Below, piece by piece: positions 10,720 to 21,869 of a stretch of 64,000 nt of DNA (positions are counted from its first letter, which is position 1; each line of letters begins with the position of its first letter). Origin of the DNA: Daphnia pulex (taxonomy: Eukaryota; Arthropoda; Branchiopoda; Diplostraca; Daphniidae); assembly GCF_021134715.1 (NCBI RefSeq), contig NC_060019.1, forward strand, positions 5,952,001-6,016,000. The letters run 5' to 3'. The position numbers and the translations under genes were made by a program. A model generated the notes under the pieces. The model had not been told where the DNA came from and made no database searches. It was given only the letters and a program-made list of their open reading frames with translations.

Positions 10720-11158
10720 AAATTGTGTCAAACATTCGTGTGCCTGCTGTGCTTCGAAGGGAAGGTTCCAATGATACAACTACAAGTGACGACTGCATCC
10801 CACTGGACCGTGATGAGGTAAGTTTAGTGAAAAAAATGTATTTCTGTTTGCTGTTTGTTATTTTTCTCTCTAATTGGCTTAGTTTTTCATTGGACGTGCC
10901 AAAGAAAGCAATTTTTGTATCCCTGAGGGTGGTCTTTATGTGTCTCGTAATCACGCCGTTATCAGATGGAATGGAGGTCAATGGTCCATCAAAAGTCTGG
11001 TAAGTATTCTATTTATTTTAAACAGCGTATTGGCTTGCAAAATCCAATGATATATTTTTTTTGTAAGGGCCAAAATGGTGTGGTTATAAATCGCGTTGTA
11101 TTACCAAGGAATCAACAAATGGCTATTCAACACATGGATATTATCAATTTTAGTTCCG
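10720..11158 (+). CDS. FHA-domain gene fragment (RNF8-like FHA)
   Basis: Three exons join in frame: 10,720-10,817, 10,883-10,999 and 11,068-11,158. Together they encode a forkhead-associated phosphothreonine-binding domain: FFIGRAKESNF, then the hallmark YVSRNHAVIRW, then QWSIKSL, GQNGVVINR and a final HMDIINF strand. The GR, SRNH and NG(V)xxN positions are the conserved FHA phosphopeptide-binding elements. The closest pattern I know is the FHA of the RNF8 ubiquitin ligase, but no RING or coiled coil follows. No start is visible upstream, where the reversed Cdc20-like gene begins about 30 bp away. Confidence 0.5.
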
Positions 11159-12045
11159 GTGATAAGTATTTGTATACTTTCCGTGTTGATGATTCGTTTC
11201 TTCTTTTCTTTTCTTTTTTTTGTATTGGTGGATGCTTATTTTCTTTATGTGTGTATGGCTGACTGGCTGCTGCTGTTGTCTAGGCTTTGCCTTGTTGTTC
11301 CGGTCTCTTGCACAAAGAGATTCGACGAAGGGCCAACACAACGAGTATCCAACATTTTCGACCGCTGTTGAATTTAGTTGCTCTCCCCCCCTCTCGATCG
11401 TTTCCTCTCTGGGGTTTTTTTCCTCTACCAAAGAGGCCAGGTGTGTCGTTTTCCAGGTGGGAAGAAGAAGAAGACGCACACACACACACACTGTCCTTCG
11501 GTATTTTTCTTTGACTTTGAAACGAAAGGATTTTTCCGGTGGATTTGCTTTCAAAATAAAAGAAAAAAAGAAAAAGGGAAGAAAAGAAATAAACAAAAAT
11601 GTCCAACATTGAAAATCACTTCCAGTGATGTTTAGAGGCGGTTGACGTCTGGGCTGAGCCGCTCATATGATTCAGAGCGTGCACTCTTCCAATATTGACC
11701 ATCCGGTGCATACAGCAGAGAGACTACAACCCGACAAAATAATCCCTTTTTGGATATGGACGTTTTCAAGAGTCAATATTGATCCTCCTCTGCACTTCAT
11801 TAAGGAGTCTCATTTAGAAAATCCTCGGCCGGGACTCCTATTCTTCTCCCCCAGTCTGGGTTGGGTTCCTCCTCCAAACATAATCAAGTGTTTCTTTCTC
11901 GTCCGTCCGTCCGACCCCGCCTCACCGTTTTGGTGGCATCCTACCAAGTCAAATGCAAAGGGGGAACAATGGGGGTCGAACTAGGGAACAAGAGTAGTTG
12001 CGACTCTGTGAATTCCACCTTTTCAACATGCTGTGAGATTTCAAG
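11159..12045. other. No gene recognised
   Basis: Poly-T and purine-rich tracts, with a short CA run at about 11,476-11,491. The overlapping ORFs on both strands are compositional. Nothing supports an exon. Confidence 0.5.
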
Positions 12046-12381
12046 CTACTTGGACTCTACTTCTCGACGAAGCTGTCTGGTCTCCTCCTCAGCAGTGGCC
12101 TTAGCTTCCTCCAAAACCTCTCGAAGCTTTTCCAAATTAGCTTTCTTGAAAGACAGCTCTTGAATTTCCGACGTCAACTGTTCCATCGCTACTTCCAGAT
12201 TTCTCATTTCACCTTGAACAGCTTGCAAGACCATCATTTCATTTGTTAGTTGACCTTTTTCCTCGACGGCTTTCTTCAAATCCAGCTCCAATTTGCAGAC
12301 TTTCGCCTCGCGTTTCTCTCTTCTAATCTTGTCCAAGTCATTTGCACAAGGTATTGGACCCGCCGAGTTATCAGTCCGCAA
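12046..12381 (-). CDS. Coiled-coil coding fragment
   Basis: An open frame without an internal ATG start encodes about 100 residues of charged heptad-like sequence, including DLDKIRREKREAK, KKAVEEKGQLTNEMMVLQ and EEAKATAEEETRQLRREVES, then a stop. It reads as the terminal exon of a coiled-coil protein. I cannot name the family, because myosin-rod-like or ERM-like resemblance is generic. Upstream is a TCTCTC tract and no convincing exon. Confidence 0.4.
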   Translation of the reverse strand: MRTDNSAGPIPCANDLDKIRREKREAKVCKLELDLKKAVEEKGQLTNEMMVLQAVQGEMRNLEVAMEQLTSEIQELSFKKANLEKLREVLEEAKATAEEETRQLRREVESK

Positions 12382-12888
12382 TCCTCTTCCCCTGAGTCAT
12401 TCTCTCTCTCTCTCTCTTTGTCTCTCTCTCTCCTCATTGAGGCAATCAGATCAAGGCGATTTCCAGCCGAATATCCTGATGGCTTTTCTTCCATTCTCTT
12501 TGTCGTCGTCTCTTCCCTTGTTGTTATTGTTATGCTTTTCCCATTTTAATTTACAGAGGATCTCCCTATTCTTCCTGGCACAGTCTATAGACGCAGAGCT
12601 AATAGGAAACTCCTTTTATATCGCCGGCAAAGTCCAGCAGCATCAGCAGCAGCAGCTCTCTCTCTCTCCGAATGTGCGCCTTGTTTTTTCCTTGATGAAG
12701 TGAATAAGGCAAAACCGTTTTGATAATCAACTTTTTTTTTGTTTTGAAGTTTTCTGGCGGAGGCTCATCCAAAATTGTTATTTTCTTTTATTTTCTCTCT
12801 CTTCTTTGATGTACAACACAACCCAAAAAAAAAAGTTGCTAATATGTTAAAGTTGTTTATCTTGATTCTTAATTGATTTGATTCTTAA
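12382..12888. other. No gene recognised; simple repeats
   Basis: (TC)n at about 12,401-12,432 and a CAGCAG run at about 12,635-12,655. No supported coding exon on either strand. Confidence 0.5.
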
Positions 12889-14065
12889 ACAAGGAATTGT
12901 AACTTATTAAGGTTTTTTTACGAAACATGTTGCGCGAAGCTGCAAACCATCAGAGGGGTCTTCATGTTTTCTGCCAAGTTCATTCTTTATTTATAACCTT
13001 ATATGCATAACATTTGAACGATCTTCAGCGGTCTAAGTTTCACAAGCAAATATGAGTTTAAAAAATTGACATGATTTTGTGTTATTGTACTTACAGGGTT
13101 CGTCGGAGAATTGCCGAGCTCTTTACCTTTTTACCGCAGTAATGTCGTGGTTATGGGACAATAGTGGCCGACATACCAAAATAGTATCCAGTCGGTAATC
13201 GGACACCTTCCACTGTAAGTCAGCTTTATTATGTGTGTCTGTTGAAACTGTTTTTTTTTTTACTTTGAAGAAAAGGCTATTACCATAGCATGAAATAACC
13301 AATCAATACCTGAGAGTTTATCATTTTCGTAGCAAATTGCTAAATATGTTTTCTGTTATACATTTCTATAATTTGCTTCACAACCAGCTGAGGGGGTCTC
13401 ATCTCTATCGAATTCACAATAGAGTTCCATTATTAACCACTAGAGAGATGTAAGGATGAGCATGCTGCAAGTTAAATAGAACCACAAATTTTAAAAATAG
13501 CTTATTATAAAATAAAATGTGATCTACATGATGAAGGCCATTATGATTGCTGTTTGTATCCAAATGATGGCCAGTCTATAAAAGGAATTCTTTGATCCAA
13601 CGACAGGCAACTTTAACCATTCTATCACATGCATACCAAAATGTTGATCCATCAAAAAAGTGTTCCTTTCCATGTCTATGAACTGAATTTGAAGTTCCAC
13701 GTACTTCTTCGATTTGTAATGCTGAAAAACACAAATGAAGTATTAACAGTAATAAGAATACACTACAATGATGTGTACTTACCACTGTTTTCGAAATAGA
13801 TTTTTAATCTAAAATCTGACGTAAACCTTGTGTAATTTTAACTAATCACAGTGCTCTCTAGCTTGAAAGTCCCAGGTGACCCTGTTCCACGAAAAAAAAC
13901 TCAGGTTGATCTTGAGCAAACTGGCTTTAGTTTTAAATAATAACTTACCCGTATATGGCTTCATAACCGAGTGCTCTCTCATGTAATCGTTAGTATTTTA
14001 ATCGCAATTGACCGCAGATAACAATACTAGTACGAAATATGAATAATCCATTGGTGACGCTGAGT
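12889..14065. repeat. Dispersed ~1.1-kb repeat, copy A
   Basis: This block is a diverged direct copy of about 29,945-30,985. Shared landmarks in the same order are ACATGTTGCGC with a TCTTCATG/TCCCATG block, CTGTTGAAACT, a GCTGAG-rich block near 13,390, CCATGTCTATGAA, CCCAGGTGACCCTGTTC and CATTGGTGACGCT. Minus-strand exon-like sequence at about 13,723-13,576 (HGKEHFFDGSTFWYACDR) after a TTTTCAG acceptor suggests the unit once carried a gene end. No terminal repeats were identified. Confidence 0.65.
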
Positions 14066-14391
14066 TGTTTGTGTAAATCATGGCCTACTATATAGTTCAC
14101 GGCCCATCATCGTACGGTTCTGTGTGGGAAAAATTTTGGATTCCCTGCCCCTTTCCTGTTGCCATAGTACGTACCTAGCCAGAGTGTCGTAACTTGCCGA
14201 TTTTTTTTCCACATTTCTGCAGCTTCTTTCCAACCTTTGGGATTTTTTGCCATTCCAGCCATGCTTACTCGGGTTTTCTTGTTGCACCATTAATGGGTAT
14301 GCCTTTCTTAATTATTCATGTTATTATCAGTTATTTGCCTCTATTGTAATAATATTTCTTTTTTTTAAGATTTTGCTGTATCGAAAGGAAA

Positions 14392-15292
14392 ATGCCAAAG
14401 TGTTGTGTTCGTTTTTGTTTTAATTCAAGTACTAAAAATCAAGAAAATGGATTGGTGTTCTTTCTCTGGCCCAAAAACGAAACTGTTATTGACAAATGGC
14501 TTCAGGAATTTGCAGTACACTGCAACGTAACTGGGTATTCCCAACAGCATTTCAAAATAACCAGGAGCATGCGTATTTGCAACTTGCATTTTGAAGAAAA
14601 CTGCTTCACTAAAGAAACTAATAAGTTGTTGAAAGACGCAGTACCAACCATCTTCAAATTCACTGCAAAGGTTAATTATTTCTTGCTTAATCTCACCATC
14701 AGTTTAAATAACACGATGTTTAATTCTATTTTTCATTTTTAGCCAAAAGATGTACCCAGACATTCTCAGGTGAAAACTACATCCACTGCTTTTACTCGAT
14801 CAGCAACTCATCAACATTCAGTGTCTACCTTGGACAAACTATCGGGTATAAATATTAAACATATATCTCTATTTAACAAACTTGCAATTGATTATAAATC
14901 ATCTCATGCTACAGGAACATTTACACAGAATCAGGATCTTAGATTAAGTGGAAATAATAGGCTTCAACAACAATGTGTGGTAAGCCTTTTACTGTTATTA
15001 GTTTTCAATCATATTTGTTTCTAATTTTTCTGTATTTCAGGATAACCATAGTTGTAATCCAATAGCTTATCACTCACCTGGAAGTAACGACAAACTTACA
15101 GAAATTTCATGCACCAATAACTTAAATGACCAAATTAGTTTCATTGGATGTTATATGGTAATGATACGTATTTGCATGACAACAAACAAAAATAACAAAA
15201 TTAACTGTCTTTGCTTTTAATTTCAGCCCAAGGATCTCTCAAACGAAGTGGCAACTGTTTCAACTCTTCAATCGTTAGCGATAATTTTATAG
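14392..15292 (+). CDS. THAP-type zinc finger protein
   Basis: The start ATG at 14,392 opens a THAP domain: MPKCCVRFC, an invariant W in KWLQEFAV, CNLHFEENCF and the closing AVPTIF. The C2CH ligands and AVPT box are complete. Likely exons are 14,392-14,670, 14,743-14,979 (possibly split again at 14,849-14,912), 15,041-15,158 and 15,227-15,292 (TAG). The rest is a short Ser/Thr-rich tail, with no transposase domain and no long coiled coil. THAP domains bind DNA and are shared by P-element transposases and host regulators. Part of this gene, including an intron, recurs on the minus strand at 32,040-32,275, so it belongs to a repeated (mobile) family. Confidence 0.7.
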
Positions 15293-16179
15293 CCTATTAC
15301 CATTATGTATATTTACTACGTTTAGTTCTCCTGTATATCAAGTATACTTATTATTCGATGAGACCACGAAATATATGAAATATAAGTCAAGAGGAATCTC
15401 AAACGAGTTGAAGTAACTGTAATGGTAAAGGTGTTGAGCTGGTGTGCAGAAGGTCTAAGGTTCAAGTCTCTTACCCATCTGTTGTAACAATTAAATCTCT
15501 TGAGATTAATATTGAGTACGAGCATTCTATGTCAGAAAAGCAATTAATACAAAGACAACCTATTTTGTGTTAGGTATTCTTAACTCTTGTGTTCAGTGAA
15601 CACCTTTTGAACGGATTCAAAAAATGACTCCAAATCTAGCTAAGAAATAGATAATGGGTCATATACTGGGTTCTTGAACTATGGTTTGTAGCATCTACTT
15701 TCAGTTCTGAAACGCGTTCCCGCCAAATTGCACGCGTTTTAAATGGATTAAAAATGCATTCCCAAGCAGATTTTACCTCCACGGGTACCCGTGGAGCTTC
15801 TGAAATGGAAAGCCTACAGAAACCGAAAACATAACACATAAGATTTTTTAATTTATTTCAAATATTGCACGTTGAAAGATTAGTTTACTGTACCAGAAAC
15901 GAACACCGAGTTTTCTCAAAATCAAACGTTTCCCTTTCAGTAGTTATTTTACAAAGTTAAAGAAAAAAAATAGTCGTGTTGACACTTGAAAACCTGTCAG
16001 TTGTCACACACAAATAATGTTTCGACAAAAGCAGTAGGCTTGCCAGGGCTGCCACTTTTTGAGAAGAGGATTTTTGACTTTTTGTAATCACAGTATCACC
16101 AGGTAGGCCTATCACACCAGTGACACCACTAGCCGTCAGTTTCACTAAGTCTAAAGTCAATTTCTAGGGGGTCATAGCT
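15293..16179. other. Non-coding, with a tRNA-like SINE segment near 15,420-15,490
   Basis: Around 15,425-15,480 an A-box-like TGGTAAAGGTGTTG and a B-box-like GGTTCAAGTCTC occur at SINE spacing. Otherwise only unsupported short ORFs are seen. Confidence 0.4.
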
Positions 16180-16690
16180 ATGCCACTCAAAAGAGCTTTT
16201 TACACGAAAGTGTTGACAAATTTGGATGTAGAAAATGTTCTCACTTGCACTGGCTATTTTAGACATCGAACAAGAAAACGCAGTCTTGATGAATTACAGA
16301 CACGACACGTATCCAAATTACGATATAAAGCTGCAAAAATAGTTAAGGTTTGGTGCAAGGATGGACTACCCAATGACATTTGGACGTATGTAGGAAATGC
16401 ACCTGATTTGATATCGAAATTTAGTTTAAAGCCTGCCATTATCAGTCAATCCTAAACTGCAGAATATGATCAGGTACATAATGTTTAGAAAGTGTCTGCT
16501 AGAATAATCTCACAGTAATTCACTAAATATTTTACTTTCAGAGCTCGGATATTATTGAATGTAATATCCAGGATGATCTTATGGGTATAGAAAAATAATT
16601 AAGGTATGATAAAAAAGAAAATATTTTTTAGCATTTCTGTTTTATAGAGGATGAAGATGAAACGTGTGATTCCGTGTCTTTAATTAAGTT

Positions 16691-17932
16691 CCCAGCTGAA
16701 AAAGAACTGCAGTATTTTGCCGAAAACTGCAGTATTTTGCAAAAAAATGTAGTTATTCTACATTTACTTTAGTTTTCCATTACTATATTTATTTTACTGT
16801 AGTTTATCCTTTTAAAACTGTAGTTTTACCAAGTCTGTTTTTCCAAAATTAAAACAACTGCAGTTTTTTTTATTAAACTGTAGTATAAATTTTAAAAACT
16901 GCAGTTCAGCAAAATGTATTTTAGTTTTTTATTACTATGTTTAGTTTACTGTAGTATAAATTTTAAAAACTGCAGTTCAGCAAAATTTACTCCAGTTTTT
17001 ATTACTATGTATCTGTAATGCTGCAGTTTAAACAGTTGTTTTTTTATTTATAAAAATAGTTAAACGAATATGAAATTGTACGTGAACAATACATTTAATA
17101 GGAATTGTTCACATACACATATGACTTGGCAGTTAAAAAATTGACAGTGAAAAAAAATTATTAAATATTATACAGCAGGAACTACACATTTAATCCATTT
17201 CAAATCTACAATTATTTGGGACAAATGACTAACTCTTTAAAAATAACCCGTTCCCGAAATGATTCTGGGACAATAATCTTCATAAAATTAACGAGATTAA
17301 TGTTTCTTGACTTGACAAGTTTTGTTTTTCTCTATATGCAGCAGCGGTACAGAATTATTTAAAGTCTATTTAATAGTTTATTAGGCCTATTTAGTCAAGT
17401 AGATCAATTTTCATTTGCACTTAGCCATACATCACATTTTCCAACTTGAAATATTTTTATGTATCTCCCCTTGCTTATAATTTTACCAATTTCTTAAAAC
17501 GTAAGTAGTCTAACCTATAATGTTAAGTCTAAGTACTATAATTGTATTTGTGAGTGTTTTCGACAAACACGCCCGCTACCTTCTTACTCCTGTTTTCTAA
17601 ACTAACAAAGACTAGAAAAATTTCCAAGTCCATAGGTTATAAAAAACAAAAATCATAACCTAATTCATAGAAGTCTACCAAATAAATAAGTCAATTGGTC
17701 TAGTGGTTAGCGAGATGAGTTGCCAACTACAGAATTAAAGGTTCGATCCTCACTCAAGTCGAATCTTTTTTTGTCGAAGTTTTTTAACAATGATAGTAAT
17801 AAAACTGCATTTTTTATTGAAGAAAAACTGCAGTTATTTGAACTAAAAAAATTATAGTTTTGCGGCCAAATTACTCTAGTAATGGAAACTATAGTTAAAC
17901 TACAGTTAAACTGAAGTTCTTTTTTAGCTGGG
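16691..17932. mobile_element. 1,242-bp non-autonomous DNA element with terminal inverted repeats
   Basis: The left end reads CCCAGCTGAAAAAGAACTGC and the right end is the reverse complement of CCCAGCTAAAAAAGAACTTC, giving about 23-bp imperfect inverted repeats. Both subterminal regions (16,705-17,040 and 17,805-17,915) are crowded with AACTGCAGT/ACTGTAGT motifs, many of them palindromic. The interior has no ORF. The flanks share TT, and the host reading frame is continuous when the element and one TT are ignored, so the boundaries are well fixed. The superfamily is undetermined. Confidence 0.8.
17690..17775 (+). repeat. tRNA-like (pol III promoter) segment inside the 16.7-17.9 kb element
   Basis: TAGTGGTTAGCGAG (A box) and GGTTCGATCCTCAC (B box), spaced as in a tRNA and followed by TTTTTTT at about 17,766. 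The acceptor and T stems pair poorly, so this is a tRNA pseudogene or SINE head and not a functional tRNA. Confidence 0.5.
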
Positions 17933-18090
17933 TTGCTACGTCATTTTTCAGCATATACTAATCAAAAACAAAATCATCTCACGTATCTGCTGACGTTGCT
18001 AAAGCTCTATGAACCTACCCCAAACTATTCGTTACTACCTAGTACGGGCAAAGAATTGATGACAATTGACGGAAATGATTGGCCCGATTA

Positions 18091-18483
18091 AAGTAATGAG
18101 CCATTTAAAAAGACATTACCTGCTACTGTCCCGAGCCTCAGCGTTGCGACATCAGAATTACGGCTGTCTGAAATCTTGGCAAAATTTATGGCTCTTCCAT
18201 TGAATCCTTCCCTCCCTATCTCATTTGATAACGAAGAGCTAAAATAAAGTGGTAATTTAGTCCCGTTATTGCACTCGTATAAAAAATGAAGGTGAATAAA
18301 CAATTATCAAATGTAATACAGTTCTTTTATGAGGTATGATGTATCCCTGTAATAAGGGAGTTTAAAAGTTAAAGATAAGTAAAATATAGATTGAGAAACG
18401 TTATGTAACGAAAAAGTTCTTGCCGAACAGTTGCCTCTCATAGCGTGTTTCGTTATGTATAAAGAATGATAGAGCACATCTCA
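18091..18483. other. No gene recognised
   Basis: AT-rich sequence after the stop of the interrupted gene. Short ORFs only. Confidence 0.4.
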
Positions 18484-18600
18484 CAGAGTGTAGTGGTTAG
18501 AGCACATTTCTATTAGTCCATAGTTCCTATGTTCAACTCCTGCTTAGAATACGATAGCCGGATATGTAGCCCATATAACCGTAAACAAAAAAATTTACTG
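18484..18600 (+). repeat. tRNA-derived SINE-like segment
   Basis: GTAGTGGTTAGAGCACA (A box), TATGTTCAACTCC (B box) and a tail with GATATGTAGCCCATATAACC followed by A-rich sequence. The tail resembles that of the SINE at 660-897 (gatatgg...gctatataaatgtaaaac). Confidence 0.5.
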
Positions 18601-18924
18601 CTACTTCACCCTTATTCGCGTCTTATTTTTCCATTTTTCGTTACCCACCCCTAAGAATGTCGGATATCTGACCATGAAATGCTTTTATAACGGATTTGGT
18701 TACTATTTCGACCATTAATAACACATATGACATTCGTTTTTCAAACAGAAAATTTCACGGCAGCTTGCACCGAGCGCGCGCCCAGCTACTTTGTCTTTTA
18801 CGTTACCCTTCCCTATAAATACCATAAATCTGTACGTGGAACGCCTTTCAAATGGATTTCAATTCCGTTAACAGAAACGGAGTATGATGTCGGTCAGATT
18901 CTTCCTCCACGGGTAGATATAAAG

Positions 18925-18971
18925 TAGACAAATTGTAGATACTCTAGACAAATTGTAGATACACTAGATAC
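18925..18971. repeat. Short tandem repeat, 20-bp unit
   Basis: TAGACAAATTGTAGATACTC is followed directly by the same unit with one change, then by the start of a third. Related GTAGACAAA fragments recur to about 19,180. Confidence 0.65.
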
Positions 18972-19700
18972 CTTTCTTTGCCATCATGGGGATTTTTTTA
19001 AATGGTAGACAAATACTATTTCTATACACAATATGTACTATTTCTAAACTATTCAAATACTATCTACTTTTGACTACCTTTTCGCGACTTTATTGAAAAC
19101 CAAAACCAAAAACCAAACAGTACCAAAAAGTACTATGGCCATTTCGCTACCGAAAAAGTAGCCGAAAGTAGACAAAAGTAGGAAGACAAATCTTAGAGTG
19201 TAGTATTTTCGGTCTATGATCGTGCCGAAACGGAATGTTTAAGTGCCGAAGCGGATAGATTTAACAAAGGTATGGGGCCGAAACGGACACTTTACATTAA
19301 TTCAAGATTTCCTTCCACCTTTCAGCAAATTTATCATCCAGATATTAAAAAACTTTTTATCATCTACTGACAGTGAAGCTGCATGTGCACACTTGATCGC
19401 AACTCAACAACCAACACTCCATCATATATTTATTTATGAAATAATAATTCAAGCCATCGATTCCACAGAAAATGCGAGGGGTTTGACACTCAAACAAGAC
19501 CCACACGACTGTCCCTAAAAATAATATAAAAACGCGCAAAACGGTTTTTTCCTCCCTCTTTTACCAGATTTTCTTATTGTTTTCTTGCCTCCAAAAATTT
19601 CCAAATTCCCAGCTTCTTCCTTAAAAAGTGGAAAATAACTTTTTATTTTCCATTTTTACTTATATTCTGCTTTTTCCCCTATTTTTCACTTTTCTAATTT
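18972..19700. other. Non-coding, GTAC/TAGACA-rich
   Basis: Fragments of the 20-bp unit above and many AAAGTA/GTAC motifs up to 19,200, then T-rich sequence. I see no supported gene. The 19,243 ORF has no recognisable domain. Confidence 0.4.
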
Positions 19701-19704
19701 TTTT

Positions 19705-21550
19705 GTTTTAAAATAACAGACCATCTGAAGTGTAGTGAGTCGGGCTAATTTTTTTGTCCCTTGATAATGCCATGTCCTCGAGAAAATTTGACAGTTGGTT
19801 AACTGTTAATTGGTAAAAAAATTGTTTTGAACCTTGGGTATCACACCTAAATGTTGGAGAAGGACAACTACAAATATACAAAACACGAGGGTGAAAACCA
19901 TGATAGACATGTACTTCGATTAATTTTTCCAAAAAAAAAGATTGATTTATATCTAGTTTATACCATACGCAGAGTACCCCAACCTCGTGGTCTTTTTATC
20001 AACTATCCATTCAAATAAGATGAAAATAGATTTTTTTAGTGTTGTTAAAGTATGCAAAAGAGAGAACTCGCCCCAAAAGAAAACCATTCCCTTCCAAATT
20101 CCGAAAAAGACACCAGTCCCCAATTTGTACAACTTTTCGAGTTGAACTTTTCGGAAAAATTTGCCGACTGCATGACTCGCAAAGTGCGATCATTGCTCAA
20201 TCGCCGAACTGAATTTTAGCAAAACCACACGACCGCGCTTTTTTAACGACGATTCCAAGCTCTCAATTCACAACTCAAGCTGGAGAGAAACCAAATACTC
20301 CTTCAAAATAGGAAATAAACACTTCATAAAATTTACGACCACCCTGAATATAACTGTACATGGCAAAATGTAATAGTCCAATATCCTTGTCGTAGCGATA
20401 TCCACCAGGTTTTTTTTTTTAATTTGAACGCTAGCTTGAATGTTCAAGCGTTGAAGAAATGTTCTTCTTGAGCTTGAGTCTTTTGGTTTTCTGGATAGAG
20501 TACGACTCACTACTGCTGTCCGTTACTAAAAACCTGGCTCTCATTAGAAGGCAAGCTTTAGAAGGTTCCGACCCGACAGTTTCTGCTGGCGATGCTCCAG
20601 AGTAAAGTCTATTAGGTTGTGATTGTGTAATTTTGGCTGGATTACTTTGATCACTGGTTTCTGGGGATGTCCCATGACTTGTAGCATCGTGACCGTTCGT
20701 TTTGTGAAAATTATTGATGTGATTCAAATAAGCAGAAAATTTCCAGCCGAAATGTTTGTCACCATTTACGTTAAACGGCGCTATTTTACACGTAGAACAA
20801 GTAATTTTAGGCTATTCGCTTTCATGATCGTCGATCTTCCATTTAATAGACGGTAAATCTCACATATAAAGAAGTTTGATTTTTGAAATCCAATTGAATA
20901 AGTATTCTTGTAACGATTTTCCCTTTCATTTAATCACGCTTGCAGTAGTTGTTGTTTCTTCAAAACGTAACGTTTGTCATATCAATTTGGCCTTCTGAAA
21001 TATTTGCACGACTTATGAATCGCATCACAGAATCTATGGGAAGAACATTAGTAGGGCTAACTTCTTGTAATCCTCCATTCATAGGCATATCAGCCAAGCC
21101 ATCAGCACTGTTATTTTTTTTTCTCTCTGACACTGATGAACTGAAGGTAGACGCTCTCTTTCTTTTGCATCCTGATGAGTGATAACGGTAAAATGTCATA
21201 GGAAAAGTTCTCTTGACTTCGCGCTGTTATTTTTTTGAGCAGTGTCAACAACATCAGCAATTAAAGCTTTTTCTCCTGGCATCATAAAACTAAACTTTGA
21301 AGGAATTTTGCAAAAATCTCGAAAAATGCTGATTCTCTCAGCTTCGGATAAGTCAGCAACGTAATCTATAACAGCAGATCTTAAAAATTTTTCTAATTCA
21401 GCACAATCGGGATTTATTCAAGGCAAAGTACGAAAAGAACTATAACCAAGCTTTAATAATAAGCACTTAATTTTGGGGATAACATTTATGTCAAATTTTG
21501 TATGCAGAATAGAAAAAACACAGTTTTCCCCCATTTTCGTCACTCTTGGC
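19705..21550 (-). CDS. Transposon-type gene with a CxxC...HxxxxH finger, partial
   Basis: Minus-strand coding pieces occur in order: about 21,535-21,200 (VFSILHTKFDINVIPKIKCL, then IFRDFCKIPSKF and MMPGEKALIADVV, with a stop between the first two), 21,199-20,960, about 20,830-20,440 with a zinc-finger-like TCSTCKIAPF and YLNHINNFHK, and 20,193-19,708 (GDWCLFRNLEGNGFLLGRVL, then LSNFLEDMAL). Such combinations occur in repeated crustacean genes that I associate with DNA transposons. I cannot name the superfamily. At least one in-frame stop and unclear splice junctions suggest decay. Confidence 0.4.
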
Positions 21551-21869
21551 ACTAGATCGAGGATGCAGGTATTCAGAACCGCACGACAAAGTACTCTACC
21601 TTCAACTGAAACAAATCAAATCAGCGAAAATTCTACTTTTTTTCCGTAAAGATTCACTTTTTTCACTTTTTTTCACTTTTTTCCCTTTTTTCCCTTCTTT
21701 ACCTCTTGATTCCCAAAGTGACGAAAAATAAATTTTTGGTCGCCACTTCCCCTTTTTTATCATATTGGGGCGTTTCAAGCATCTTTTTCTTCTCTTTTAT
21801 TTGTAGAACTGATTCCCGCGCATCAAATTTTCCCATTTTCTAGTCCTTTTTTTTTAGTTTCGAACCCCT

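Larger units (their letters stand above)
16180..18090 (+). pseudogene. Unnamed acidic protein gene interrupted by a transposon
   Basis: The first exon, about 16,180-16,480 (start MPLKRAFYTKVLTN), has an in-frame TAA at 16,453. It then splices by GTACAT to a second exon (about 16,541-16,582) and a third starting EDEDETCDSVSLIK at 16,649. The third exon is cut at 16,690 by the element at 16,691-17,932. Beyond it the same frame resumes directly (RHFSAYTNQK, then LLTLLKLYEP and ELMTIDGNDWPD) to a stop at 18,090. The LLxLLK-x-LP-S pattern near the end resembles a short domain I associate with N-terminal ORFs of some invertebrate and fish DNA transposons. A similar piece occurs at 63,140-63,771. 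Function unknown. Confidence 0.5.

Noticed and set aside
17690-17775. Candidate functional tRNA gene
   Set aside because: A and B boxes and a T run are present, but acceptor and T-arm stems do not pair and it lies inside a mobile element. Kept only as a tRNA-like repeat.
20268-20510. ORF ending MSRTLSRKP as a separate gene
   Set aside because: Shadow of the adjacent transposon-type gene in another frame, with no domain.
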